From NCBI RefSeq assembly GCF_019352895.1, contig NZ_JAAAFX010000007.1, positions 64,167 to 128,166 on the forward strand: 64,000 nt of DNA. The letters are read 5' to 3'. Numbering within the stretch: position 1 is the stretch's first letter; every line of letters begins with the position of its first letter. The notes below the pieces were generated by a model, which was not told the DNA's origin, ran no database searches, and saw nothing but the letters and a program-made list of their open reading frames with translations. Shown here one piece after another: positions 23,610 through 30,596 of this stretch. Origin of the DNA: Variovorax boronicumulans. Lineage in GTDB: Bacteria > Pseudomonadota > Gammaproteobacteria > Burkholderiales > Burkholderiaceae_C. The translations under genes were made by a program, and so were the position numbers.

Positions 23610-24020
23610 ATGAGTTCAATCGGTTCCAGGTTGCGCGACGAGCGCGAACGGCTGGGCTACAACCAGTCGGACTTGGCCGAGCTCGGTGGCAGTACCCGCA
23701 AGAGCCAGTTCAACTACGAGACAGATGCGCGTCGGCCTGATGCCGACTACCTCGCCGCCATCGCGGCGGTGGGCTTGAACGTCCTCTTCATCCTCACTGG
23801 GAGCGAGGAGGGGGCTGAGCCGATCCAATTCACCGCCGAGGAGCGAGACCTGTTTGAGCACTTTCGGAAGGCGCCCAGCGCCGTGCGCAGGGCCGCAATG
23901 GGGGCGCTGCTGTCGGCCGCTCCTGCCTCGATGCCGAAGGAGGCGCGTCGCCCGCCTGCCGCCAAGAAAAAGGCCGCTCCGCCGCGCCGCGGGAAAGAGG
24001 ACGCGAAGAAGCAGGGGTGA
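23610..24020 (+). CDS. XRE-family transcriptional regulator
   Basis: The 136-residue protein has an N-terminal helix-turn-helix (IGSRLRDERERLGYNQSDLA followed by a QFNYETDARRPDADYLAAIA segment), typical of phage-type repressors. LFEHFRKAPSAVRRAAMGAL forms a helical middle and the tail is Lys/Pro-rich (KKKAAPPRRGKEDAKKQG) and disordered. The ATG at 23610 is preceded by AAGGAAT. It is divergent from the Ner-like gene, forming a lysis/lysogeny-like switch layout. Confidence 0.8.
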   Translation: MSSIGSRLRDERERLGYNQSDLAELGGSTRKSQFNYETDARRPDADYLAAIAAVGLNVLFILTGSEEGAEPIQFTAEERDLFEHFRKAPSAVRRAAMGALLSAAPASMPKEARRPPAAKKKAAPPRRGKEDAKKQG

Positions 24021-24118
24021 GGTAGCGCGCCGCGTGCCCTTGATTGACTTCGGTGGTCTTCGAGAGGCATTCCGAGGTGCTTGGCCCAGGGCTGAGACCA
24101 AACACCTCCCGGCCTTTC

Positions 24119-24670
24119 TCAGTCGAACAAGTCAGCAATCATTTTGGCGTGGACCTCCTGAAGCCAGCCTTCCGCCATGTCATCGAGCGCGGCGCTGAAG
24201 CCATCGTCGATGCGCTCGAAGAGCGAGTCCCGCACTGTTGGCCACAGAGTCGGTGAGCTCACAATGAGGATTTTGAAGCGTTCGATACGACCCCATGGGT
24301 CGTCGTCGTCGTCCAGACCCGGTTGCTCAACGGGCAAGGCAACGCCCCAGCGCTCCAGGAGTTCGTCCAGCTTCGCAGCCGGACTGGTTGTGCTTGCAAG
24401 TGAAATGTCCGGCAGATAGCCCGTGATGCCCAAGGCTCGGTCGTTGCTGGCGGGCTTCGCGCGGGTGCCTGAGGTCTCGATGATCTCCACGTCGACATCG
24501 CCGACGACGCCATAGGCATCGATCATGGTGTCCCACTGCAAACTCACGCCAAAGCATGCCGTGGTTGCGACTTCGGCAAGAGTCCATCCCGAGGCATCGC
24601 TGAGCCATCCAAGATAGGTGAGGGTGATGCGGCTCGAAAGCCGCTGGATTCGATGCGAACTGATTTTCAT
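24119..24670 (-). CDS. Hypothetical protein
   Basis: The 183-residue protein starts at the ATG at 24670 after GGAAGCACC. It contains ITLTYLGWLSDASGWTLAEV, then DVDVEIIETSGTRAKPASND and an acidic stretch GLDDDDDPWGRIERFKILIV. It is soluble with mixed alpha/beta content. No family is recognised. Its start overlaps the stop of a possible upstream frame by four bases. Confidence 0.6.
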   Translation of the reverse strand: MKISSHRIQRLSSRITLTYLGWLSDASGWTLAEVATTACFGVSLQWDTMIDAYGVVGDVDVEIIETSGTRAKPASNDRALGITGYLPDISLASTTSPAAKLDELLERWGVALPVEQPGLDDDDDPWGRIERFKILIVSSPTLWPTVRDSLFERIDDGFSAALDDMAEGWLQEVHAKMIADLFD

Positions 24671-24861
24671 GGTGCTTCCTTTTCCAGCCAGACACGAGCC
24701 AGCTTCAGCAGGGCGCCGAAACTTTGAAACTCGCGAAACACCCGTTGAACGGCGGATGGCCTGACTTGAAAAGAGCACCTGAACAGGATCAGGCACATTG
24801 AAAAATCGACGCACGGATGCGCGCTACTCGACAACGCAGACATCGAGCGTCTGGTTGACAT
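24667..24861 (-). CDS. Possible small protein coupled to 24119-24670 (weak)
   Basis: A 64-residue frame ends with FREFQSFGALLKLARVWLEK and a TGA that overlaps the next ATG (ATGA). The C-terminal half looks like protein, but the N-terminal half is Ser-rich and may be non-coding or frameshifted. The overlap is the main support. Confidence 0.3.
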   Translation of the reverse strand: MSTRRSMSALSSSAHPCVDFSMCLILFRCSFQVRPSAVQRVFREFQSFGALLKLARVWLEKEAP

Positions 24862-25046
24862 GGTCTTATGCCCGAGCGTCCATCATCATAGTTTTGTCTT
24901 GATGGAGTAGTAGGCGTTCTCGTATTGCAGCCCGCCGGTGGCACCCGGATCTGTTTTCAGTAGGCCCACAACATCGATCCTACTGAATGGTTGATTTCTT
25001 TACCGTTTCGGTTATGGTTTCGTTTTGCATTCCAAAGGAACCACCA

Positions 25047-25397
25047 ATGGCAACGAAATCTCTGTCGAGCCTCAACGCGCATATCCAAGAGCTTCAGCAG
25101 CAAGCCGATGCGCTTAAAAAGCAGGCGGATGAACTGCGCAACCTTGAACGCGCCGGTGTTATCGAGGAGCTGAGGGCGAAGATTGCCGAGTACTGCTTGA
25201 CCGCGGGCGACCTGAGGCTGAACGCATCGACCAAGTCCGCAAAAAAGGTATCTGGTTCAAGAAGTGCAACGAAAGCAGCGCCAAGGTATCGCAGTTCGAA
25301 CGGTGAAGAATGGTCTGGCGGTCGTGGTCGCAAGCCGCGCTGGGTAACAGAAGCGTTGGCCGCTGGAAAAGAACTGACTCAGTTCGAAATCAAGTAG
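25047..25397 (+). CDS. H-NS family nucleoid protein
   Basis: The 116-residue protein has an N-terminal coiled coil for oligomerisation (LNAHIQELQQQADALKKQAD and on). A linker is followed by the H-NS C-terminal DNA-binding motif (YRSSNGEEWSGGRGRKPRWV). This arrangement is typical of the betaproteobacterial Bph3/HvrA-like branch. It binds AT-rich, often foreign, DNA and silences it. The ATG at 25047 begins the family pattern; no strong ribosome-binding site is visible. A stretch richer in A and T surrounds the gene, unlike the rest of the window. Confidence 0.85.
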   Translation: MATKSLSSLNAHIQELQQQADALKKQADELRNLERAGVIEELRAKIAEYCLTAGDLRLNASTKSAKKVSGSRSATKAAPRYRSSNGEEWSGGRGRKPRWVTEALAAGKELTQFEIK

Positions 25398-25503
25398 CCT
25401 GCCCGTCTCTTGTAATCAATTGGTCGCCGATCACGTGGCCAACAGGGTTCCACAAGAACTGCACCAGACCGGACGCTGGCTCGGACGTCCGGAATTTTTC
25501 AAG

Positions 25504-25689
25504 CTAAGAACTTGAAGCAGCTGTGCTTTCTGCGGCTTCGACGTTGTCCCCGCCCTTAGGGGATTGCTGCTCCTCGATGCTGTCTTCCGGCACCCCATCT
25601 TGGGACTGTTCGGCGCTGCGGTCGCCATGAAGCTGACCTTCAGCATGCGCTGAACGAAGCGCAGCATTCATAAGCTTTTGCTTTAGCAC
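25504..25689 (-). CDS. Possible small acidic protein (weak)
   Basis: A GTG at 25689 opens a 61-residue frame (MLKQKLMNAALRSAHAEGQL, then an acidic Gln/Ser-rich tail ending AESTAASSS). It is hydrophilic and probably disordered. No family is recognised and the start signal is weak. Confidence 0.35.
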   Translation of the reverse strand: MLKQKLMNAALRSAHAEGQLHGDRSAEQSQDGVPEDSIEEQQSPKGGDNVEAAESTAASSS

Positions 25690-26001
25690 AAACTAAATGC
25701 TTGTGCGTCTGACTTCGCTCCTGTCAGCGCCAGAAAAATGAGTGTTCTGGCAAAGGGGCGAAAAATCGCGTTTTAAAAACGGATTGCGCTCGGCTTTTTG
25801 ACGATTTGCGCCCGAAATGGGCTGTACATTGAATGTGCAGAAACAAAAAGACCTTCCCAAGAAGCTGCAACTTCAAAGAAAGGCCTTTCGGCGAAGCAAA
25901 TCGCGCTTTGGATGACTGGAACCGCTGACCTCCTGTTGAACACATGAACAGCTCACTCTGGTCTTCCAAGGCAACCAAGAAACCTGAAGAGGAGTTTGGC
26001 T
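25690..26001. other. AT-richer intergenic region
   Basis: These 312 bases precede the AlpA-like gene. They are poorer in G and C than the rest, contain A runs and no convincing gene. The AlpA-like start is preceded by GAGGAG. This is the likely promoter region of the mobilisation module and a natural target for the H-NS-like protein encoded nearby. Confidence 0.4.
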
Positions 26002-26385
26002 ATGCCAACGGTACATCAAACCCACGGTCCGCACAACGGTCCACCCATGAAAGTTCGCGTGACTGCGAACATTAGCACCCAGGCCGACACCCCGCCAAGG
26101 TCAGCAGGGATCTCGATCACCTTTCCCAAGCCGCCGCTCGAGGGAGGGAGCGAAAAGGCTCCCATGAAATACCTCCGAATGTCCGAGGTAATCGTTCGGA
26201 CAGGTTTCAAGAAGACCTTCCTGTACGACAGCATTCGCGAGAAGACCTTTCCTCCCCACATCAAGGTCGGGCGTTGCTCCTGCTTCATCGAGTCTGAGGT
26301 GCTTGCTGTGCAGCTTGCTTGGTCACGTGGGATGAACAGAGAAGAAATTCGCCTGCTCATTGCCAGCCTAGTCGCCGGCCGCTAG
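26002..26385 (+). CDS. AlpA-family regulator
   Basis: The 127-residue protein has a low-complexity N-terminal part of about 55 residues. An AlpA/MerR-like helix-turn-helix follows (MKYLRMSEVIVRTGFKKTFL, then IREKTFPPHIKVGRCSCFIE). AlpA proteins activate excision genes in prophages and islands. Here it heads the ParB/mobilisation gene block. The ATG at 26002 follows GAGGAG. The long N-terminal extension is unusual; translation could also begin at the internal Met that starts the AlpA domain (26164). Confidence 0.75.
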   Translation: MPTVHQTHGPHNGPPMKVRVTANISTQADTPPRSAGISITFPKPPLEGGSEKAPMKYLRMSEVIVRTGFKKTFLYDSIREKTFPPHIKVGRCSCFIESEVLAVQLAWSRGMNREEIRLLIASLVAGR

Positions 26386-26415
26386 CCCAAACCAGCGGAA
26401 TTCCCCGTTTTTATA

Positions 26416-26435
26416 TCTCCCGAAACATCGGGAGA
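26416..26435. repeat. Perfect hairpin between alpA-like and parB-like genes
   Basis: TCTCCCGA and TCGGGAGA pair perfectly around an AACA loop. There is no T run after it, so it is more likely an operator or RNA-processing site than a terminator. Confidence 0.5.
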
Positions 26436-26487
26436 AGCCGCTGCATTCTCGAAATAAAGATCAACGCACAGATTCTTGAAAGAAATC

Positions 26488-27732
26488 ATGAAAAAAGATA
26501 AATCCATCTCGCTCGCCGTGCCTTCAGATGTCTCTCCTCTGGGCTCCATCGCCGGCACGTTCACGCAGCTTGATGCTGATGCCGTCGTCCTGTCCCCTTA
26601 CTCGAACCGCATGCCCAGCGACCCGAGCGACCGTTTCTATCTGGAACTCCGAAGCCTCGTTGCATTGACTGGCGGCAACGTCACGCCGGCCGTCGTGTCA
26701 GTGGAGCCCGATCCCCAGGAGCCGACTCGAGACATTTATGTCCTGATCAGCGGGCACCGAGTCTGGGAGGTGTGCAAGGAGTTGAACCTCAAGCTGAATG
26801 TGGTTCTTGTGAAGGGACTCTCCGCCTTGGAGGTGACGCGGCACATGTCGATGTCGAACTCCGGCCGGAAATCGCTGTCGGCCCTTGAGGCCGGTCGCAG
26901 TTTTGTGAAGTACCTTGAGGCCAAGCTCTTCATCAACCAGGCCGAACTGGCGCGTGAACTCGGTGTCGCTCCCTCCGATGTGAGCAACGCGATCAAGCTC
27001 GCCAGGCTGCCAGACATCGTCATCGCGGCATTTGCGTCGCCCGATGATCTTCAGCATCGGTTTGCCAAGGAACTGACCGATGCGCTGAAGGCCGACGAGA
27101 AGAAGGTGCTGGCCTGTGCGAGACGACTGGCCAAGCGACAAGCAACGCTCGTCAAAAAAATGAGTGCCTTGGAAGTCTTCGACGAGCTCGCCGGAAACTT
27201 GAAAGACAAGCTTAAGACGGCAGGTGCCGCGAAGCCGGAGGCAGCGGTTGCTGCTACGGCGTCGGAGCTTGGCAAACCTGCTTCGGACGCGATGGCCGAA
27301 TCCTTGGCTCACTCGGGCAAGGAACCGGAGCATGCGACCTCCACCGATGCACCCTCGAATGTGCAGGAGAGGGTGGACACGGATGCGGAACCTGAGGCGG
27401 TGCCAGCGTCGAGCAGCCGACCGTTGCTGAGCCATCAGGTTCGGGCGGAAGCCTCCTCCGCTGTTAGACCGTCTACGGAATGGCCAGTGACGTTGGGGAA
27501 CGGTCCGATCGTTGGCACCATGACCCGATTTGAGACGGGAGCGATTCGCATCGACCTGCAATCTCAAATGGGTCTGACGCAGCAGCACTGCATTGACCTG
27601 CTCGAACATCTCTCCGAGTTTCTCGAGCCGAGGGCATTCGGTTCAGACACCAGTTCGGATGTCGATGTCGATGTCGAGGACGACGACGGCTCGGATGCAG
27701 ATGGGGACGATCAAGACTTGATCAGCGATTGA
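26488..27732 (+). CDS. ParB/RepB/Spo0J family protein
   Basis: This is a 414-residue protein. The ParB N-terminal domain (about residues 30-140) contains VLSPYSNRMP and ISGHRVWEVCKEL, the latter corresponding to the GHRR box. A helix-turn-helix follows (NQAELARELGVAPSDVSNAI). The C-terminal third is acidic and ends in an Asp-rich tail (DVDVDVEDDDGSDADGDDQD). ParB proteins bind parS-like sites; no ParA gene is present in the window, so it may act as a regulator or accessory factor of the island rather than in classic partition. An in-frame TTG at 26476 gives a slightly longer form. Confidence 0.82.
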   Translation: MKKDKSISLAVPSDVSPLGSIAGTFTQLDADAVVLSPYSNRMPSDPSDRFYLELRSLVALTGGNVTPAVVSVEPDPQEPTRDIYVLISGHRVWEVCKELNLKLNVVLVKGLSALEVTRHMSMSNSGRKSLSALEAGRSFVKYLEAKLFINQAELARELGVAPSDVSNAIKLARLPDIVIAAFASPDDLQHRFAKELTDALKADEKKVLACARRLAKRQATLVKKMSALEVFDELAGNLKDKLKTAGAAKPEAAVAATASELGKPASDAMAESLAHSGKEPEHATSTDAPSNVQERVDTDAEPEAVPASSSRPLLSHQVRAEASSAVRPSTEWPVTLGNGPIVGTMTRFETGAIRIDLQSQMGLTQQHCIDLLEHLSEFLEPRAFGSDTSSDVDVDVEDDDGSDADGDDQDLISD

Positions 27733-27839
27733 GAGGCACAACACCATGACCACTTCGCTGTCACCCACATCGATCTCGCGTCTTCTGCCCCGCCTGGCGG
27801 GCGGGTTGGAAGATGCGCCGTGCGCCGTGGTCTGGTTCC

Positions 27840-27878
27840 ACTGCGCGACCCACCCCGGCGGCGGGGTGGGTTCGCAGT
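27840..27878. repeat. Long inverted repeat 1
   Basis: Nine-base arms ACCCACCCC and GGGGTGGGT surround a six-base GGCGGC loop. A second stem ACTGCG/CGCAGT outside a small bulge extends it to 39 bases. The hairpin is very stable. Confidence 0.65.
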
Positions 27879-27979
27879 CGATTTTCGACTTCGACTTCCT
27901 CTCCGGATGCGGAGTTTCGACCCAGGAGGTGGAGGTCCAACTTCCTGTTCCATCAGCTCGCCTGAACACAGCCAGCTTA

Positions 27980-28020
27980 CGCGTCATACCCGAACCGCTT
28001 CGCGGTCCAGGCATGACGCG
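27980..28020. repeat. Long inverted repeat 2
   Basis: Outer arms CGCGTCAT and ATGACGCG are perfect. Inside, ACCGC-TTC-GCGGT forms a tight inner stem, so the 41 bases fold as one interrupted hairpin. This is the best candidate for a relaxase recognition hairpin. Confidence 0.6.
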
Positions 28021-28027
28021 GCTGGCG

Positions 28028-28048
28028 AGGGAGGCGTGCCGCCTCCCT
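28028..28048. repeat. Inverted repeat 3
   Basis: AGGGAGGCG and CGCCTCCCT pair perfectly around TGC. It lies seven bases after repeat 2 and 79 bases before the mobC-like start. Confidence 0.6.
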
Positions 28049-28127
28049 TCGAACCCTCCCGCTCCTCCCATCGACTTCAACAGCGGTCGTGCTGCCGCAC
28101 GCACGCTGCTGAAGACGGAGCGCTCCG

Positions 28128-28583
28128 ATGTCTGACGACCTCGACGCGCAAAACCTTCCCATGCGTCAGGAGAGCTTCAAGCTCACTGACGCTGACAGCG
28201 CCGAGCTGATGGCCTTGGCCCGTGGCCAAAGCAGGGGAGCGCTCCTGCGGCAATGGATCCGCCAAGCCAAAGAGAATTTCCCGCTCACACTGCTGCCTGT
28301 CACCAAGAAGAAACAGCCCAAGAAGCTCAACAAACCGGCGACCGATCCGGCGAGGCCTGCAGCCGATCCTGAACTCATCAGGCAACTGGCGCGGCTTGGA
28401 AATCTTCTGAACCAGATCGCCAAAGGACTGCACTTCTGCCGGCACCAGGGCCAAGCGGCTGATCTTGCCTTCATCCACTTCCTGCTGCTCATGATCGACG
28501 GTCACTTCGAGCACCTGCGCGAGAGCTATACCTTCGCCCCGAAACCCACGGACGTTGGCGCGCCCGGCGGAGAACCGCCGTGA
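28128..28583 (+). CDS. MobC-like relaxosome accessory protein
   Basis: The 151-residue protein has an N-terminal stretch like a ribbon-helix-helix (FKLTDADSAELMALARGQSR), a Lys/Pro-rich linker and the MobC-type helix ELIRQLARLGNLLNQIAKGL. MobC proteins help the relaxase open DNA at oriT. Its stop overlaps the GTG start of the relaxase gene by four bases, which confirms the pair. It lies just downstream of the hairpin cluster that is the oriT candidate. Confidence 0.75.
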   Translation: MSDDLDAQNLPMRQESFKLTDADSAELMALARGQSRGALLRQWIRQAKENFPLTLLPVTKKKQPKKLNKPATDPARPAADPELIRQLARLGNLLNQIAKGLHFCRHQGQAADLAFIHFLLLMIDGHFEHLRESYTFAPKPTDVGAPGGEPP

Positions 28584-29971
28584 TCATCAAGTTCCTCAAG
28601 CAGAAAACCGGCGACCCGGCGGTAGCGCTCGGGTACTGCACCGGAGAGATCAACCCGACCAACGAGGAGCGCGACGAGATCAGGCTGATCGAAGGTTCGC
28701 CAGAGGATTTCGTGAGGGTGACGTCGACGCTGTCGTTCGCGCACACATTTCAGAGCTGCGTCATGAGCTGGTCGCGAGGGGACGCGCCAACCGATGAGCA
28801 ACTCGAAGAAGTTCTTAGCGATCTCAAAAAACTTGCTTTCGCGGGAATGGACCCCAGCCGGTTTTGCTACTGTGTCTACCTTCATCGCAAGGCAGACAAA
28901 GTCGACATCCATGTTCTTTTTTCCAATGTTGACCTGATCACGAACCTGCACTTCAACGTCGCACCGCCAAAATGGGAACACAGCTACTACCCGTTTCGCG
29001 ACATGCAGAACGCGCGATGGGGTTGGGCCAGCCCGAAGGACCCAAGTTTGGCGCGCCCGATCATTCCTCGCTACCCAAGGCACGGCCCGATAGCTGTTCC
29101 GTCTCCGAAGTCCGGCTCGGAGTTCGATGCCGCAAACAGGATTCAGAATGAGATGCTTGTGCTCGCCCAGCAGGGCGCGATCAAGGATCGTGCTGGCCTG
29201 ATCGCAGCACTGGCGAAGACATACGAAGTGAACAGGGCGAATGGAAAGGACTATGTTTCCGTTCGCCTCCCGGAATTCGGCAAGCCCATCCGGTTGCGAG
29301 GGCTCATCTTCAACAAGAACTTCGAGCCATCGATGCTTCTGGCGCTCGCGCCAATGCCGCGTCTCGTGCGCACGTCGGCCGATCAAGAAGCGGACAAGGA
29401 CCCGGTCGGAGAAGCGGCGGCCCGGGTGCTGTTTGAAGCTGCAGTGCGACGGCGTGCACTCCGGAACTACGACCGATACCTGGCGCCGCGGAAGCGCGCG
29501 TCGAAGAAGATGCTCATCTCGCAGGCTGAGAGGGTCGACCTGCCGCTGATTGACTTGGCATTGACACTGGCAGCCAAAATCCCGAACGACCAGGAAGCAG
29601 TTCCCCAGGAGGCAACGAAGGTGACGGAGCCTGACGAAGCCATGAACCGGAACCGCGAATTAGGGGCCTGGACGGCTTTCCTTAAGCAACCTTCACCTGC
29701 CCGAAAGGCCAAACGTGAGCAAGAACTTGAGTCAGCTATTTCAACAGTCGTTGAAGGATTTGGAGCACGAATTCGTCGAAACCTTGGAGAGCGGATTCGG
29801 CGAGAGATTGGACAACTTGCGGAGCGACTCGAAAAGCTTGGAGAGTCGGTTCGAGTTCTTGCGGCGCGCCTTGCTCGACGAAGTAGGGCTGAACGCGCCA
29901 GGGGAGCTTTGGAAGGATTCGCTAAGAAAGCAACTCAACGTACAAGGGGGAACCGACGCGACAACGAATGA
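28580..29971 (+). CDS. Relaxase/mobilisation nuclease
   Basis: This is a 463-residue protein. The N-terminal third follows the relaxase plan: His in FAHTFQSC (H55), then PTDEQLEEVL and a metal-binding region with YLHRKADKVDIHVLFSN. That region corresponds to the HxDxxNxHxH motif III but with one less canonical His spacing. The middle and C-terminal parts are basic and helical. It should nick the island at oriT and lead the strand into the recipient, using conjugation machinery from elsewhere. The GTG start overlaps mobC. The last 257 bases also encode a second frame (29715-30020). Confidence 0.78.
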   Translation: MIIKFLKQKTGDPAVALGYCTGEINPTNEERDEIRLIEGSPEDFVRVTSTLSFAHTFQSCVMSWSRGDAPTDEQLEEVLSDLKKLAFAGMDPSRFCYCVYLHRKADKVDIHVLFSNVDLITNLHFNVAPPKWEHSYYPFRDMQNARWGWASPKDPSLARPIIPRYPRHGPIAVPSPKSGSEFDAANRIQNEMLVLAQQGAIKDRAGLIAALAKTYEVNRANGKDYVSVRLPEFGKPIRLRGLIFNKNFEPSMLLALAPMPRLVRTSADQEADKDPVGEAAARVLFEAAVRRRALRNYDRYLAPRKRASKKMLISQAERVDLPLIDLALTLAAKIPNDQEAVPQEATKVTEPDEAMNRNRELGAWTAFLKQPSPARKAKREQELESAISTVVEGFGARIRRNLGERIRREIGQLAERLEKLGESVRVLAARLARRSRAERARGALEGFAKKATQRTRGNRRDNE

Positions 29972-30020
29972 GAGAAGCGATGGTTCTGGTGACGACGGTG
30001 AAACAACAACGCTCGTTTGA
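29715..30020 (+). CDS. Gene overlapping the relaxase tail in another frame
   Basis: A GTG at 29715 opens a 101-residue frame in a different register from the relaxase, overlapping it by 257 bases and running 49 bases beyond. It reads like a real acidic coiled-coil protein: SKNLSQLFQQSLKDLEHEFV, then RFEFLRRALLDEVGLNAPGE and a Gly/Asp-rich tail. In RSF1010-type elements mobB is nested in mobA in this way, so an accessory mobilisation role is possible. No sequence similarity to MobB is claimed. Confidence 0.5.
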   Translation: MSKNLSQLFQQSLKDLEHEFVETLESGFGERLDNLRSDSKSLESRFEFLRRALLDEVGLNAPGELWKDSLRKQLNVQGGTDATTNERSDGSGDDGETTTLV

Positions 30021-30572
30021 GATCGTTAGTCAGCGCGCTTGGCTGATGTTAATTGGTTTCGCCGCGACAACTCAGGTTGTTGCGCCACTGGGTCAGCTAC
30101 CGAATTCCATCTGCGTATCGCGCCGCCTCCGGCCTGCAATCACGAGGTCGAACCCGTTCATTTAGCAAACCCGTAGCCGATGCTCCGCGCAAGGCCAGAT
30201 GAACTGGTCGGCGGGAAGTACTCCTGCATCGGATCAGGGTGCGCCCAGTTGTGCGGCCCTGCCGCTCAACTCAGTACTCGATAGTTCTGAAGTCGCAGCA
30301 GATCGCAATGGTCATGACATCTTGTCTATCCACCACACCGGTAGTCATCGGCCGCAAGCGGGCTCGATGCCTGGCCCCTGGCTTACTCCAGTTGCGCCTA
30401 CAAGCCGGCCTCGTCCTCGGCCAGTGTCTCCTCGAACAGGCGCTTTTGCTCGACATTCACCGCCTTGGTCGCCATCACCCCATTTGCTGAGCCGTGATCG
30501 CAGATCGCGTTCTTCAGACTATCCCTAGGGAAAGCCCTGGGCATCTTTTGAGGACGGAGACCGTACCATAAC
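30021..30572. other. Probable right margin of the accessory island
   Basis: About 550 bases separate the mobilisation module from the fucose regulator. I find no convincing gene. A minus-strand frame ending at 30398 (VMATKAVNVEQKRLFEETLA) looks like a decayed protein fragment. No tRNA gene, direct repeat or integrase is visible that would define an attachment site. Confidence 0.35.
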
Positions 30573-30584
30573 TGAAACGTTATA
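30573..30584 (+). promoter_or_regulatory. Putative LacI-family operator (copy 1)
   Basis: TGAAACGTTATA lies 12 bases before the regulator's GTG start, centred on AACGTT. The identical 12 bases recur at 31692-31703 before the transporter genes. A site shared by a LacI-type gene and the operon it faces is the expected place for autoregulated operators. Confidence 0.55.
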
Positions 30585-30596
30585 AATTCTTCGACT

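Larger units (their letters stand above)
27733..28127. other. Hairpin-rich region, candidate origin of transfer
   Basis: This 395-base stretch between the parB-like and mobC-like genes carries three strong inverted repeats (27840-27878, 27980-28020, 28028-28048) and no convincing gene. Position directly upstream of the mobC/relaxase pair is where oriT lies in mobilisable elements. No known nic sequence is recognised. Confidence 0.45.

Noticed and set aside
25724..25978. 84-codon minus-strand frame in the AT-richer region before the alpA-like gene
   Set aside because: The composition (Phe/Ser/Lys-rich) is not protein-like, there is no ribosome-binding site, and it covers the likely promoter region.
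30199..30528. 109-codon plus-strand frame at the island margin
   Set aside because: The product is Pro/Ser/Arg-rich and without pattern; the minus strand shows traces of a decayed protein instead.
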